A stretch of DNA of 64,000 nt. Source: Psychroserpens luteolus. GTDB taxonomy: Bacteria; Bacteroidota; Bacteroidia; Flavobacteriales; Flavobacteriaceae. This document shows positions 50,616-60,940 of this stretch, in pieces. The translations under genes and the position numbers were made by a program. Every line of letters starts with the position of its first letter. The first letter of the stretch is position 1. The DNA is taken from contig NZ_JAHVXI010000001.1 of NCBI RefSeq assembly GCF_021032705.1, positions 1,116,001 to 1,180,000 of the forward strand. The letters are read 5' to 3'. The notes beneath the pieces were generated by a model, which ran no database searches, was not told where the DNA came from, and saw only the letters and a program-made list of their open reading frames with translations.

Positions 50616-52075
50616 TATATTTTTTTCCTCAATCGTGCTACAGGAATATCCAGCTGTTCACGATATTTAGCTACTGTTCTACGAGCAATAGGATAGCCTT
50701 TTTCTTTAAGTATTGTCGCAAGTTTTTCGTCAGTTAGTGGTTTCTTTTTATCCTCTTCTTCTATAACCGTTTCCAGTATTTTTTTGATTTCACGTGTTGA
50801 TACTTCTTCACCTTGATCATTGGTCATCGATTCGCTAAAGAATTCTTTAATGAGTTTTGTACCATAAGGCGTGTCTACATATTTACTATTGGCAACACGA
50901 GACACAGTAGACACATCCATATCGATTTCATCTGCAATGTCTTTTAAGATCATTGGTTTTAACTTACGTTCATCACCTGTAAGAAAGTATTCCTTTTGAT
51001 AATGCATTATGGCACTCATAGTCACAAAAAGTGTCTGTTGACGCTGTTTAATGGCTTCTATAAACCATTTGGCAGCATCTAACTTCTGTTTGATAAACAT
51101 GACGGCGTCTTTTTGAGACTTGCTCTTATCTTTGGTAGCCTTGTAACCCTTCATCATATCACTGTATTCACGTGATACATGAAGTTCAGGAGCGTTTCTG
51201 CCGTTGAGTGTAAGTTCTAATACTCCGTCTACAATTTTTATAGCAAAATCTGGAACCACATGCTCTACCATTTTATTGTTTCCTGCATAAGAGCCTCCAG
51301 GTTTTGGGTTGAGACGCTCTATTTCTTCAATAGCATCTCTGAGTTGAACCTCAGTAATATCAAATTTTTGAAGTAGTTTTTTGTAGTGTTTTTTTGTAAA
51401 TTGATCAAAAGCCTTATCAATAATATCAATGGCTAACTCGACATCTGGATGTTTCTCCTTTCGATGTAATTGAATACTTAAACACTCCTGAAGATTTCTT
51501 GCACCAACACCAGCTGGATCTAATTGATGTACTTTAAGAAGTACTTTTTCAATTGTCTCTTCAGTAGTAAACACATTTTGAGTAAAGGCCAAGTCATCCA
51601 TAATATCACTTAGCGACCGACGGATATAACCACTTTCATCAACACTACCAACTAAAAATTCGGCAATTTCTCGCTCTTCATCGCTAAGTCTGAAGGTGTT
51701 TAACTGATTTCTTAAATGCTGCGTAAACGATGTTCCAGCAGCATACGGTACATTCTTTTCTTCGTCATCAGCACTATAATTGTTGGCTTGGGTGCGATAT
51801 TCAGGGATATCATCATCACTCAAGTATTCATCAATATTGATGTCTTCAGTATTGATAGTCTCATTATCATCGTATTCGTCAGCTGAGTTATCAAACTCAT
51901 CTAATTTATCATCGTCTTTAGTATCTTTTCCTGTATCTAAAGCAGGATTCTCTTCCAGTTCTTGTTTTATGCGTTGCTCAAATGCTTGCGTAGGTAGCTG
52001 TATCAACTTCATGAGTTGAATTTGTTGCGGAGACAACTTTTGAGATAATTTAAACTGTAAATATTGTTTGAGCAT
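50615..52075 (-). CDS. rpoN: RNA polymerase sigma-54 factor
   Basis: 486 aa. Region I (activator interaction) LSQKLSPQQIQLMKLIQLPTQAFEQRIKQELEENPALD, an acidic region II (about 40-95, DDKLDEFDNSADEYDDNETINTED), core-binding region, HTH near LKDIADEIDMDVSTVSRVANSKYVDTPYGTKLIKEFF, and the RpoN box ARRTVAKYRE near the C-terminus. Needs AAA+ activators; none in this window. Length is normal. Confidence 0.95.
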   Translation of the reverse strand: MLKQYLQFKLSQKLSPQQIQLMKLIQLPTQAFEQRIKQELEENPALDTGKDTKDDDKLDEFDNSADEYDDNETINTEDINIDEYLSDDDIPEYRTQANNYSADDEEKNVPYAAGTSFTQHLRNQLNTFRLSDEEREIAEFLVGSVDESGYIRRSLSDIMDDLAFTQNVFTTEETIEKVLLKVHQLDPAGVGARNLQECLSIQLHRKEKHPDVELAIDIIDKAFDQFTKKHYKKLLQKFDITEVQLRDAIEEIERLNPKPGGSYAGNNKMVEHVVPDFAIKIVDGVLELTLNGRNAPELHVSREYSDMMKGYKATKDKSKSQKDAVMFIKQKLDAAKWFIEAIKQRQQTLFVTMSAIMHYQKEYFLTGDERKLKPMILKDIADEIDMDVSTVSRVANSKYVDTPYGTKLIKEFFSESMTNDQGEEVSTREIKKILETVIEEEDKKKPLTDEKLATILKEKGYPIARRTVAKYREQLDIPVARLRKKI

Positions 52076-52153
52076 AATCTAAATTTGGTACAAAGTAAAG
52101 TTAAAAAAACTATTGATAACTGCTTGCAAAAACAATGCCCTTTTATAATAATT

Positions 52154-52188
52154 TAAAAGACCTACTAGATTTTAAATCTAATAGGTCC
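52154..52188 (-). terminator. Intrinsic terminator of asnS
   Basis: 14-bp stem GACCTACTAGATTT (52159-52172) with 52174-52187 (one G-U pair), followed on the minus strand by TTTT. Confidence 0.75.
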
Positions 52189-52218
52189 TTTATATGTGTC
52201 TATATGAAATGTCTTAAA

Positions 52219-53649
52219 TTAAAATTCTGCATTTTGTGGTGTTCTTGGATAAGGAATCACATCACGTATGTTACCCATACCAGTCGCGAACATTACTAAA
52301 CGTTCAAACCCTAAACCAAACCCAGAATGCACGGCAGTTCCATATTTACGCAGATCTAAGTACCACCACAATTCTTCTTCAGGGATATCAAGTGCTTTCA
52401 TCTTCTCTTTTAATACCTCCAGGCGTTCCTCACGTTGCGATCCTCCTACCATTTCTCCAATCCCCGGGAATAAGATGTCCATGGCGCGTACAGTCTTTCC
52501 GTCTTCATTTAAACGCATATAAAACGCTTTAATATTTGCTGGATAGTCAAATAAGATAACAGGACATTTGAAATGTTTTTCTACCAGGAAACGCTCATGT
52601 TCAGATTGTAGATCTGCTCCCCATTCTTCAATAATATACTTGAATTTCTTTTTCTTATTTGGCTTGCTGTTCTTTAAAATATCTATGGCTTCAGTGTAAC
52701 TAACTCGCTTATAATTATTATCAACTACAAATCTAATTTTTTCAATCAAACTCATTTCCGAACGCTCAGCTTGAGGCTTAGTTTTTTCCTCATCTTGTAA
52801 ACGTTTTTCTAAAAACTCTAAGTCTTCACGATTGTGTTCCAAAATGTATTTTAGTACCGATTTCATAAAGTCTTCGGCTAAGTCCATGTTTCCTGCTAAA
52901 TCCATAAAGGCCACTTCTGGTTCTATCATCCAGAACTCTGCTAAGTGACGTGTAGTGTTTGAATTTTCAGCTCTAAATGTTGGACCGAATGTATATACTT
53001 TTCCAAGAGACATCGCATAGGTTTCTGCTTCTAACTGGCCAGAAACGGTCAAGTTGGTCTCTTTTCCGAAGAAATCTTCTTCAAAATTAACCGTTCCATC
53101 TTCATTTAGTGGAGGATTCTTCGGGTCTAATGTGCTAACTCTAAATGTTTCACCTGCACCTTCAGCATCACTTGCAGTAATAAGTGGTGTATGCATGTTG
53201 TAAAATCCATTTTCAGTAAAATATTTATGGACAGCAAAAGATAAATTTGATTTTATTCGCATTACAGCACTAAAGGTATTTGTTCTCGTACGCAAATGTG
53301 CGTTCTCACGTAAGAACTCAAAGGTGTGTTTTTTAGGTTGAATAGGATAGTCTTCAGGATCTGAGTCACCAAGAATTTCGATAGACGATACTTGTATTTC
53401 TACGGTTTGTCCTTTTCCTTGACTTTCTACCAAATCCCCTTTAATATGTACAGCGGCTCCAGTTGTGATACGCTTTAATAAGTCTTCATGTGTATTTTCA
53501 AAATCAACAACACACTGTATATTATTTATCGTCGACCCATCATTTAGAGCAATAAAACGATTGGCTCTAAAGGTTCTAACCCAGCCTTTTATTTCTATAG
53601 GCTGAAATGTAATATCTTGTGTTAATAGTTGTGAAACGGTATAGTTCAT
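52219..53649 (-). CDS. asnS: Asparaginyl-tRNA synthetase
   Basis: 476 aa class II synthetase, charging tRNA-Asn. N-terminal OB domain IEIKGWVRTFRANRFIALNDGSTINNIQCVVDF; FTENGFYNMHTPLITASDAEGAGETFRVST; VSGQLEAETYAMSLGKVYTFGPTFRAENSNTTRHLAEFWMIEPEVAF (motif 2); RLEVLKEKM and motif 3 GFGLGFERLVMFATG. The long FFTEDFFG-type insertion is as in bacterial AsnRS. Confidence 0.95.
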   Translation of the reverse strand: MNYTVSQLLTQDITFQPIEIKGWVRTFRANRFIALNDGSTINNIQCVVDFENTHEDLLKRITTGAAVHIKGDLVESQGKGQTVEIQVSSIEILGDSDPEDYPIQPKKHTFEFLRENAHLRTRTNTFSAVMRIKSNLSFAVHKYFTENGFYNMHTPLITASDAEGAGETFRVSTLDPKNPPLNEDGTVNFEEDFFGKETNLTVSGQLEAETYAMSLGKVYTFGPTFRAENSNTTRHLAEFWMIEPEVAFMDLAGNMDLAEDFMKSVLKYILEHNREDLEFLEKRLQDEEKTKPQAERSEMSLIEKIRFVVDNNYKRVSYTEAIDILKNSKPNKKKKFKYIIEEWGADLQSEHERFLVEKHFKCPVILFDYPANIKAFYMRLNEDGKTVRAMDILFPGIGEMVGGSQREERLEVLKEKMKALDIPEEELWWYLDLRKYGTAVHSGFGLGFERLVMFATGMGNIRDVIPYPRTPQNAEF

Positions 53650-53686
53650 TATTTTGAAATTTTATGCAAATATAAAAGTTATCGGT

Positions 53687-56086
53687 TTAATTTTCTTCAG
53701 AAGTTTCGTCTTCCTCTGGAATAATATTTATAGAAGGTTCACGCATGACTTCCTTATTGGCAATACTTCGTTCTAGTGACAATAGTAAGGATGGAAGTAG
53801 CAGCAAATTAGATAACATAGCAAATAGTAAAGTTGCTGAGACCAAAGCACCTAAAGCAACAGTCCCTCCAAAACTTGATGTTGTAAATACAATGAATCCA
53901 AAAAACAAAACGATTGATGTATAGAACATACTCACGCCAGTTTCTCGTAATGCGCGATAAACAGATTTACGTATTTTCCAATGGTTCGCTTGCAGCTCTT
54001 GTCTATATTTTGCCAAAAAGTGAATAGTGTCATCTACCGAAATTCCGAAGGCAATACTGAATACTAAAATTGTTGATGGTTTAATAGGAACACCTAAATA
54101 GCCCATGAGTCCTGCAGTAATTACGAGTGGTAATACATTGGGAATTAATGAGACAATAATCATCCTAACAGATCTAAACATGTAGGCCATGAATATAGAG
54201 ATCAATAAAATCGCTAGCGATAATGAAATGGCTAAGTTTTTTACGAGGTATTTTGTCCCTTTTTGAAAGACCAGCGCTTTCCCAGTCATAATAACATCGT
54301 AACGATCTTTTGGTTGAAATGTTTTATCAATTTTATTCTGAAGGTCTTCTTGAATACGTTCCATTTTATCAGTACCAATGTCCTTCATAAACGTAGTGAT
54401 GCGTGCATATTGACCAGTACTGTCTACAAAGTTTTTTAACAGATCAACATCTGAAGATGAGTTTTTTGCATAAGACAGTATGAAACTATTTTCTTGGCTG
54501 GTAGGTAATTGGTAATATTTAGGATTACCATTGTAATACGCTTGCTTACTATATTTTACCAAACTTACTACGGAAATTGGGCGAGACAATTCAGGGATTT
54601 CATCGATAAGATCCTCCAATTTCTCCATTTTTTTGAGTGTACTCAATTTCATGACACCTTTTTTTCGTTTGGTGTCAATCATAATCTCGAGAGGCATAAT
54701 TCCGTCGAACTCCTCTTCAAAGAATCGAATATCTTTAAAAAAGGCTTTCTCTTTTGGCATGTCTTCTATAAGGCTTCCCGAGATTTCAATTTTATAAATT
54801 CCAATAATACTTGCAATAATAAGCACTAATGAGGTTACGTAAATAGCAATCTTCTGCTCTCTCACCATACGCTCGATCCAATTTACAAAACCACCTATCC
54901 AGCGTTTGTTTAAGTGCTCTAAGTGTCGATCTTTAGGATAAGGTAAAAAGGTGTAAATAATTGGAATAACCAATAGACAAAGAATGAAAATGGCAAGAAT
55001 ACTAAGAGACGCAACAATACCAAATTCTTTTAAAAGTTTACTTTCAGTTAAAATAAAAGTAGCGAAACCAGATGCTGTAGTCACATTGGTCATCAAGGTT
55101 GCATTTCCAATTTTGGTAATTACACGTTGTAATGACTTAACTTTATTACCATGAAGTTTTACTTCGTGCTGATATTTATTGATAAGGAAAATACAATTAG
55201 GTATTCCAATAACAATAATTAGTGGTGGAATTAAAGCGGTAAGAACCGTAATTTCATAATTGAGTAATCCTAAAATTCCGAAGGTCCACATCACACCAAC
55301 ACAAACCACGATTAATGAGATAAAGGTGGCTCTAAATGATCTAAAGAAGAAAAAGAAAATTAGAGATGTGACACCTAAAGCCAAACCTATAAATAGACCT
55401 ATTTCATCAACAATATTTTGAGAATTAAGTGTACGTATGTATGGCATACCAGAAATTCTGATATCTAAATCATTGGCATCTTTAAAAGCTTTAATTTTTT
55501 TATCAAGCGTCAGCATGATAAAGTCTTTTCTAGCTGCCGTATTTACAATCTCTTTTTTAAGATAGATTGCGGTTCTAATCGTACCAGTTTCGGTATTGAA
55601 TAAGAAATTATCATAGAAAGGATATTTCTTAAATAGTTCATTTTGCAGGGTTTTGATTTGCTCTTGAGATGAAACAGAATCTTTGATAAATGGAACCAGA
55701 TCAAATTTTTCGGCATTGTCATTTTTGACTAGTTTTTGTAAATCGTTTATTGAAACTACTGTTTCAACTTCATCATAGGCTTTAAAATTTTCTGAGAGTT
55801 GGTTCCAAGCATTTAGTTTGTCAACTGTAAATAATGTAGAGTCTTTGACACCAAGCACAATGAGATTGCCCTCTTCTCCAAAGATCTCAAGAAATTTGTT
55901 GTAGGTCACATTAATGTCGTCGTCGTCTGGAAGTAAGTTAGCCTCAGTGTAAGTGAAGCGCATGTTATTCCACTGAGAGCTAAAGAAAAGGGTTGCTAAA
56001 ATAATGGCAATAAGAATACCAATTTTATTGCGCAAAATAAGTCGCGCAACAACTTCCCAAAAATTCTTAGTAAACAATTTAAACAT
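53687..56086 (-). CDS. RND superfamily transporter of the MMPL type
   Basis: 799 aa inner-membrane protein built from two halves of six spans and one periplasmic domain each. The functional motif GISVDDTIHFLAKYRQEL is in the second half; the first has GIPNCIFLINKYQHEV at the same place. First periplasmic domain has EANLLPDDDDINVTYNKFLEIFGEEGN. Members export lipids, sterols or hydrophobic compounds, or act in envelope biogenesis. Single gene; no adaptor or TolC adjacent. An acidic tail SINIIPEEDETSEEN ends the protein. Confidence 0.87.
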   Translation of the reverse strand: MFKLFTKNFWEVVARLILRNKIGILIAIILATLFFSSQWNNMRFTYTEANLLPDDDDINVTYNKFLEIFGEEGNLIVLGVKDSTLFTVDKLNAWNQLSENFKAYDEVETVVSINDLQKLVKNDNAEKFDLVPFIKDSVSSQEQIKTLQNELFKKYPFYDNFLFNTETGTIRTAIYLKKEIVNTAARKDFIMLTLDKKIKAFKDANDLDIRISGMPYIRTLNSQNIVDEIGLFIGLALGVTSLIFFFFFRSFRATFISLIVVCVGVMWTFGILGLLNYEITVLTALIPPLIIVIGIPNCIFLINKYQHEVKLHGNKVKSLQRVITKIGNATLMTNVTTASGFATFILTESKLLKEFGIVASLSILAIFILCLLVIPIIYTFLPYPKDRHLEHLNKRWIGGFVNWIERMVREQKIAIYVTSLVLIIASIIGIYKIEISGSLIEDMPKEKAFFKDIRFFEEEFDGIMPLEIMIDTKRKKGVMKLSTLKKMEKLEDLIDEIPELSRPISVVSLVKYSKQAYYNGNPKYYQLPTSQENSFILSYAKNSSSDVDLLKNFVDSTGQYARITTFMKDIGTDKMERIQEDLQNKIDKTFQPKDRYDVIMTGKALVFQKGTKYLVKNLAISLSLAILLISIFMAYMFRSVRMIIVSLIPNVLPLVITAGLMGYLGVPIKPSTILVFSIAFGISVDDTIHFLAKYRQELQANHWKIRKSVYRALRETGVSMFYTSIVLFFGFIVFTTSSFGGTVALGALVSATLLFAMLSNLLLLPSLLLSLERSIANKEVMREPSINIIPEEDETSEEN

Positions 56087-56258
56087 GTGCCTTGTAAAAG
56101 AAGCGCAAAGTTAGCAAAAAGCAAGTGATTGTGTGTAAAAAATAAGATTTATTAACACCCCTGTTTTTTAAAAAAATATCTATAAATATTATTCTGGATT
56201 TAACATTTCGATATTAGAATAATAGTGGAAATATATATAACTTGAAATAAAAATTGAA

Positions 56259-58991
56259 TTGTATAGAATTTACGTTTATAAATTGCGGGTTTTAGTGTTG
56301 TTTTTGCTGTTGCTCACAACCAATTTGTTGGCGCAAACTAGTAAATCATACATGCATAATTCGTTGGCTGAAAAGGTTTACTTACAGCTTGATAATACCG
56401 TTTACACAACTGACAAAACCATATGGTTTAAAGCTATTCTTATTAACGCTGGAACCCATCAGACGGCTTACTCTAGTGGTATTTTATACGTAGACTTAAT
56501 AGATTCAAAACAGCATATTGTTAATTCTAAACTCATTAAAATCAATGATGGTATTGGTAATGGTCATTTTGAATTAGATAGAAGTTATGAACCAGGAATG
56601 TACTTGATTAGATCTTATACCGAATGGAATAAAAATTTCAATTCGGATTTTATCTTTGAAAAGGACATTCAAATATTTTCTGAAAATAAAAACGACAAGT
56701 ACCATAAACCAATTCAAAATATTAGACGAGTAGATAGTAATGCAATCGCTCAGCGGTTTAAAGCCAATTTATATCCAAAACTAATTGACCCAGATCATAA
56801 AAAGAGTTTAATGGTTTTTGTAACTCAAGATGATCAAATAGATACGCTTATTTCGAAGAGAGGAAAAGAGGATAGTTATGTTTTAGACTATGAGATTTCT
56901 AATCAATCTAAGCGTGTTGAATTAAGTTTTTTAACCGATAATGAGCGTTCATATTCAACGTCGTTTTCACCACAATTAGACTATATAGATTTACAATTTT
57001 TTCCTGAAAGTGGACATCTTATAAATGGTTTGTCTAATAGAGTGGGTTTCAAAGCAGTTGGAGCAGACGGTCGAGGTGTTTTTGTTGAAGGATATGTTTT
57101 GAATGAAACAAATGACATCATAACATCATTTAAGAGTAACACTTTGGGTATGGGAAGTTTTAAATTGGAAGATGTATATAGCTCTGCACGATATAAGGTG
57201 CAACTCAAGTCCGATTATAATACTTCAGAGAACATATATTATTTACCGCAAGTAATACAATCAGGTTATTTGATGAACGTTATTTCTAAAAAAGATAAAA
57301 TTTATGTAGCTGCTAAAACTAATATTAAGGGCGACAATTCAATAGTCTTGAAAGGAATGTCTCGTGGGTTTGAATATTTGAAACAAGAGGCGACTTTAAT
57401 TAATGGCAGTTTTATTTATGTGTTTCCAAAGCAATTATTTCCTGAAGGAATTATTGCTTTTACATTATTTGATAATACCAATAGGCCTGTGGCAGAACGT
57501 TTATTTTTCAATCATGATGTAAGTAAACGGTTAATGATTAATTCGACATTTGACCAAAAAAACAGATACCAAAGAGATAAAATAGATTTAAGCATTTCAA
57601 CTCAAATGCCAGATAAAATTCCAGTTAGTGCTAATGTTTCGGTGTTAGTATTAAATAAAGAAAACCTAGATAGTAATCATCAAAATATACAATCTTATTT
57701 TTTGTTGAGTTCTGATTTGAAAGGCCCTATAGAAAATCCAAAGTTCTATTTTCAGGATGGACACATTGAAGATATTGATTTTTTGATGTTAACTCAGGGT
57801 TGGCGCAGATACAAATACCATGATCCTATAAGGAAATTGAATTATAAACTCGAAAAAAACTTGAATGTTTCTGGAATTGTAACACCCAAAAATTCCAAAA
57901 ATAAAAACAACCCTATTGAATTGATGTTGATGACTTTCGATACGCAGCGCTCGGTTTATACAACAGATGTTGTAGCTCCTGGAAGTTTTGAGTTTCAACT
58001 AAATGATATATACGGACAGGAGCAGGAAATTGTAATTCAAGCTCTTGATAATACTAAAACAGATAAGAATGATTATCATATAGCTTTAAATAAGAAAACA
58101 GAACTTCCGGTTGATTTTGTTCTAAATACGATAAGCGGAGTTAAGGATAGTTTAGTGCAAAAAATTGTAGAAAAAAATAGAGCATTTAAAAACAAACAGG
58201 AGCAATACTACTTTAATACGTTTGGTACAACCAAGTTAGATGAAGTTGTCATTAATGGCTATAGGATGACACCCTTGAGAAAAAAGATGGCTGACAATTA
58301 TGGAAGGCCAAATGCAGTAATTGATGGTAAAGATTTAAGAGAAGCAGAAAGCGAACTATCAACAGGTCTTTTCAGTGTGCTTTTTAGTAGTAGTTTCAGA
58401 GATAAGATTATTGTCACTAGAGGCGTTACAGGAGGTCTTAGTGCGAAAACAGCTAAAGGAGGACGAGGTCATATAACCTTATTTGTTGTAGATGGAGAGC
58501 CAGTGACCGAAGTCAATATGCCATTGCTTCAATATTTGTTGGTAGATGAGATTACGAGTGTAGAGGTTATTGATAATCCAAGAAAATTAAAAAAGCTATA
58601 CAGTATTGTTATGTCTGCACCTCCACCACACGGTCGTTTTGAGGGCAGTATTATATCCATTTACACACGTTCTGCCAAAGGTTTATTTGGAGCTATTAGA
58701 ACTTCAGAAGAGAAATTAGAATTAAATACCATACCTGTATTTTCTATTGAAAAGGAGTTTTATGCTCCAAAGCACGATTCTAATCATGTCCATGATTTAT
58801 CTGTTCCTGATCTTCGGTCTACTATCTTCTGGGAACCACAATTGCTCATAAATGATAAAGGTGTACAAACTCTCAGTTATTATCATTCTGATAATGTAGG
58901 AACATTTCAAATAATTATTGAAGCCATTTCTAAAACAGGTGAAATAGGATATCAAGTCTTGAATTATACAGTAGAAGAACGCACTAATTGA
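56259..58991 (+). CDS. Large secreted protein with MG2-like domain and TonB plug-like domain
   Basis: 910 aa. No ATG is available at the 5' end; the frame starts with TTG at 56259, giving a normal signal peptide (YRIYVYKLRVLVLFLLLLTTNLLAQ). N-terminal half resembles macroglobulin MG2 domains (KVYLQLDNTVYTTDKTIWFKAILINAGTHQTAYSSGILYVDLID). The C-terminal part has a TonB-receptor plug-like region (RGHITLFVVDGEPVTEVNMPLLQYLLVDEITSVEVIDNPRKLKKLY...SIISIYTRSA) but no barrel. Periplasmic or outer-membrane-associated protein of a Bacteroidota-specific family, role unknown. Convergent with the DUF5686 gene, stops 2 bp apart. Confidence 0.78.
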   Translation: MYRIYVYKLRVLVLFLLLLTTNLLAQTSKSYMHNSLAEKVYLQLDNTVYTTDKTIWFKAILINAGTHQTAYSSGILYVDLIDSKQHIVNSKLIKINDGIGNGHFELDRSYEPGMYLIRSYTEWNKNFNSDFIFEKDIQIFSENKNDKYHKPIQNIRRVDSNAIAQRFKANLYPKLIDPDHKKSLMVFVTQDDQIDTLISKRGKEDSYVLDYEISNQSKRVELSFLTDNERSYSTSFSPQLDYIDLQFFPESGHLINGLSNRVGFKAVGADGRGVFVEGYVLNETNDIITSFKSNTLGMGSFKLEDVYSSARYKVQLKSDYNTSENIYYLPQVIQSGYLMNVISKKDKIYVAAKTNIKGDNSIVLKGMSRGFEYLKQEATLINGSFIYVFPKQLFPEGIIAFTLFDNTNRPVAERLFFNHDVSKRLMINSTFDQKNRYQRDKIDLSISTQMPDKIPVSANVSVLVLNKENLDSNHQNIQSYFLLSSDLKGPIENPKFYFQDGHIEDIDFLMLTQGWRRYKYHDPIRKLNYKLEKNLNVSGIVTPKNSKNKNNPIELMLMTFDTQRSVYTTDVVAPGSFEFQLNDIYGQEQEIVIQALDNTKTDKNDYHIALNKKTELPVDFVLNTISGVKDSLVQKIVEKNRAFKNKQEQYYFNTFGTTKLDEVVINGYRMTPLRKKMADNYGRPNAVIDGKDLREAESELSTGLFSVLFSSSFRDKIIVTRGVTGGLSAKTAKGGRGHITLFVVDGEPVTEVNMPLLQYLLVDEITSVEVIDNPRKLKKLYSIVMSAPPPHGRFEGSIISIYTRSAKGLFGAIRTSEEKLELNTIPVFSIEKEFYAPKHDSNHVHDLSVPDLRSTIFWEPQLLINDKGVQTLSYYHSDNVGTFQIIIEAISKTGEIGYQVLNYTVEERTN

Positions 58992-58993
58992 CC

Positions 58994-60271
58994 TTATAGC
59001 GTAACATTGAATGTGAACTTGGCGGCAAAATTATCAGCCCATGATGGCAGGTGATAACCACCATAACGATAGGCAAAACTCAATCCAAAACCAAAAAGAA
59101 GCTTGTTTAGCTCAATGCCAGCTTCAGAATACCCCTTAGACAGGGTGTTAAATTCTATACTTTCATGACGTTCAATATTACTCATGTCACCAATCGCAAA
59201 TCTTGAAATAAGGACGAGTTGTGGTCTGTAACGTTCCGTAATTTTAAAAGGTCTTACAAAGTGTTTGAGTTGTAATGTGGTAAAACGATCAGAGAAGAAT
59301 TCGTTAAAATACATGGTTTCAAAACTGTTGATTCCTGCTACAGAAAAACGTTGTAAAACAGTTTCTTTGGTTATATTATTAGGATAAGCGTGGTATAGAT
59401 GTGTTAAGGGCGTATTTCCTAAGGCTAGACCAGAAGTTAAAATGGCTTCGGTAAAAACTTTGTCATTAAATATAAATCGATGTACAGTTCTAAAATCAGT
59501 TTTGAAAAAGTTAAAGTCACCTTTTAAAACATTTCTAAAGCCTTGTGTCAATTGCAATGAGAATTTAGGATAACCACTTTTGGTTTCTTTGACTTGACCA
59601 TCATCGAGTTCAAAATTACTAAAAGGACTCCATTGCAAAGATACTTTTGCAGTGCTTAGGTCAAAGGTCTCATAAGAGGTGTCATCAATGGTATAAAAAT
59701 AATTATATGTTGGATTGATCTTACTTATGGAAAACTCGGCCTCAGATAACAAATGATTTGAAAATTGATGTTCAATACCAACGGCTTTTGTAATGTGTTT
59801 ATGGAAAAGGTCAATATTTAATAGTCGTGGCTCGAAAAACGAAAAAAAGCGTTTGTCTGTTAAAAATGTTGAGCTACCTGTCTCCTGTAAATCATCAGTA
59901 TAGGACAGATTTATCCATGTGTCTGTATTTTTATTTACCCTAAAGCCTCCACCAATTTTATATTTAAATCGATGATCTCTAAAGCCATAAACCACATAGC
60001 TATTGATTCGATATTTTTCAGAAAACCCATCGTTAGTCTCACCGCCAAGTCCTGTTCTAAACCCTTCATACTGATTAAATTTTATCAAGTACTTTAAGTC
60101 TATATTTAGAAATTTAGTAGGAAAAAAACCGTTGCCTAACTGTTTTAGAAATTCCCTTTTGTTTATGGAATCGTTTTTAACTTTTGTAGAATCGTTATTT
60201 GATGTCGGATTTTGTGAATGTAATGCACAAGTAAAAAGCGTAACAAAAATTAGGCAAAAGATCTTATGCAT
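58994..60271 (-). CDS. DUF5686-like outer membrane beta-barrel protein
   Basis: 425 aa with signal peptide MHKIFCLIFVTLFTCALHSQ. Starts with NKREFLKQLGNGFFPTKFLNIDLKYLIKFNQYEGFRTGLGGETND, typical of the surface-antigen/DUF5686 barrel, and ends with a Leu/aromatic strand FAAKFTFNVTL. Full DUF5686 proteins carry an N-terminal CarboxypepD domain; here the N-terminal part is missing, so only the barrel remains. Related by fold to Omp85 (D15) family, no partner here. Confidence 0.75.
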   Translation of the reverse strand: MHKIFCLIFVTLFTCALHSQNPTSNNDSTKVKNDSINKREFLKQLGNGFFPTKFLNIDLKYLIKFNQYEGFRTGLGGETNDGFSEKYRINSYVVYGFRDHRFKYKIGGGFRVNKNTDTWINLSYTDDLQETGSSTFLTDKRFFSFFEPRLLNIDLFHKHITKAVGIEHQFSNHLLSEAEFSISKINPTYNYFYTIDDTSYETFDLSTAKVSLQWSPFSNFELDDGQVKETKSGYPKFSLQLTQGFRNVLKGDFNFFKTDFRTVHRFIFNDKVFTEAILTSGLALGNTPLTHLYHAYPNNITKETVLQRFSVAGINSFETMYFNEFFSDRFTTLQLKHFVRPFKITERYRPQLVLISRFAIGDMSNIERHESIEFNTLSKGYSEAGIELNKLLFGFGLSFAYRYGGYHLPSWADNFAAKFTFNVTL

Positions 60272-60293
60272 GTAATCGTTAATATATTTAGGA

Positions 60294-60332
60294 TTAATAA
60301 AAAAAGCGACGTTGTGTTAGTCGCTTTTTTGA
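60294..60332. terminator. Intrinsic terminator of frr
   Basis: Stem AAAAAGCGAC (60301-60310) with GTCGCTTTTT (60320-60329); A and T tracts on both sides make it usable in both directions. It lies between frr and the DUF5686 gene on the same strand. Confidence 0.85.
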
Positions 60333-60335
60333 ATA

Positions 60336-60890
60336 TTATACTGTCATGATTTCATTCTCTTTGACATCAAAAGTATCGTCTATTTTCTTAACGTACTTGT
60401 CTGTCATTTGTTGTATGTCAATTTCAGCATTTTTTTGCTGATCTTCTGAGACATCAAGATCTTTAATTTCATTGTTTGCATCTTTACGTGCACTTCTAAC
60501 ACCAACTTTTGCATCTTCGGCTTCTGCTTTTGCCTGTTTGGATAATTCACGTCTACGCTCTTCTGTTAAAGGAGGAACATTGATTATTATGGATTCACCA
60601 TTACTCATTGGGTTAAACCCTAAATTTGCAACCATTATACCACGTTCAATCTCTTGAAGCATGCTTTTTTCCCAAGGTTGAACTGTAATGGTTCTACCAT
60701 CAGGTGTATTGACGTTGGCCACTTGATTTAAAGGTGTTTGAGTGCCATAATAGTCTACCATTACACTTCCTAACATTGACGGACTAGCTTTACCAGCTCG
60801 AATGTTTACAAATTGCTTTTCAAGGTGCTTTATTGCAGCATCCATAGCTTCTTGAGCTGCATCTAATATAAATTTTATGTCTTCGTTCAT
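60336..60890 (-). CDS. frr: Ribosome recycling factor
   Basis: 184 aa. Three-helix domain and small domain as usual: AAIKHLEKQFVNIRAGKASPSMLGSVMVDYYGTQTPLNQVANVNTPDGRTITVQPWEKSML and EERRRELSKQAKAEAEDAKVGVRSARKDANNEIK. Splits post-termination ribosomes with EF-G. Downstream of pyrH by 50 bp, the usual order in bacteria. Confidence 0.96.
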   Translation of the reverse strand: MNEDIKFILDAAQEAMDAAIKHLEKQFVNIRAGKASPSMLGSVMVDYYGTQTPLNQVANVNTPDGRTITVQPWEKSMLQEIERGIMVANLGFNPMSNGESIIINVPPLTEERRRELSKQAKAEAEDAKVGVRSARKDANNEIKDLDVSEDQQKNAEIDIQQMTDKYVKKIDDTFDVKENEIMTV

Positions 60891-60940
60891 AGTTTAAAAA
60901 CTTTAATTCGTAAAATGCTTACCAAAAAATAAGCCAAACA

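Noticed and set aside
54509-54829. Plus-strand frame of 106 aa
   Set aside because: Antisense to the MMPL-type transporter; no promoter or coding signature.
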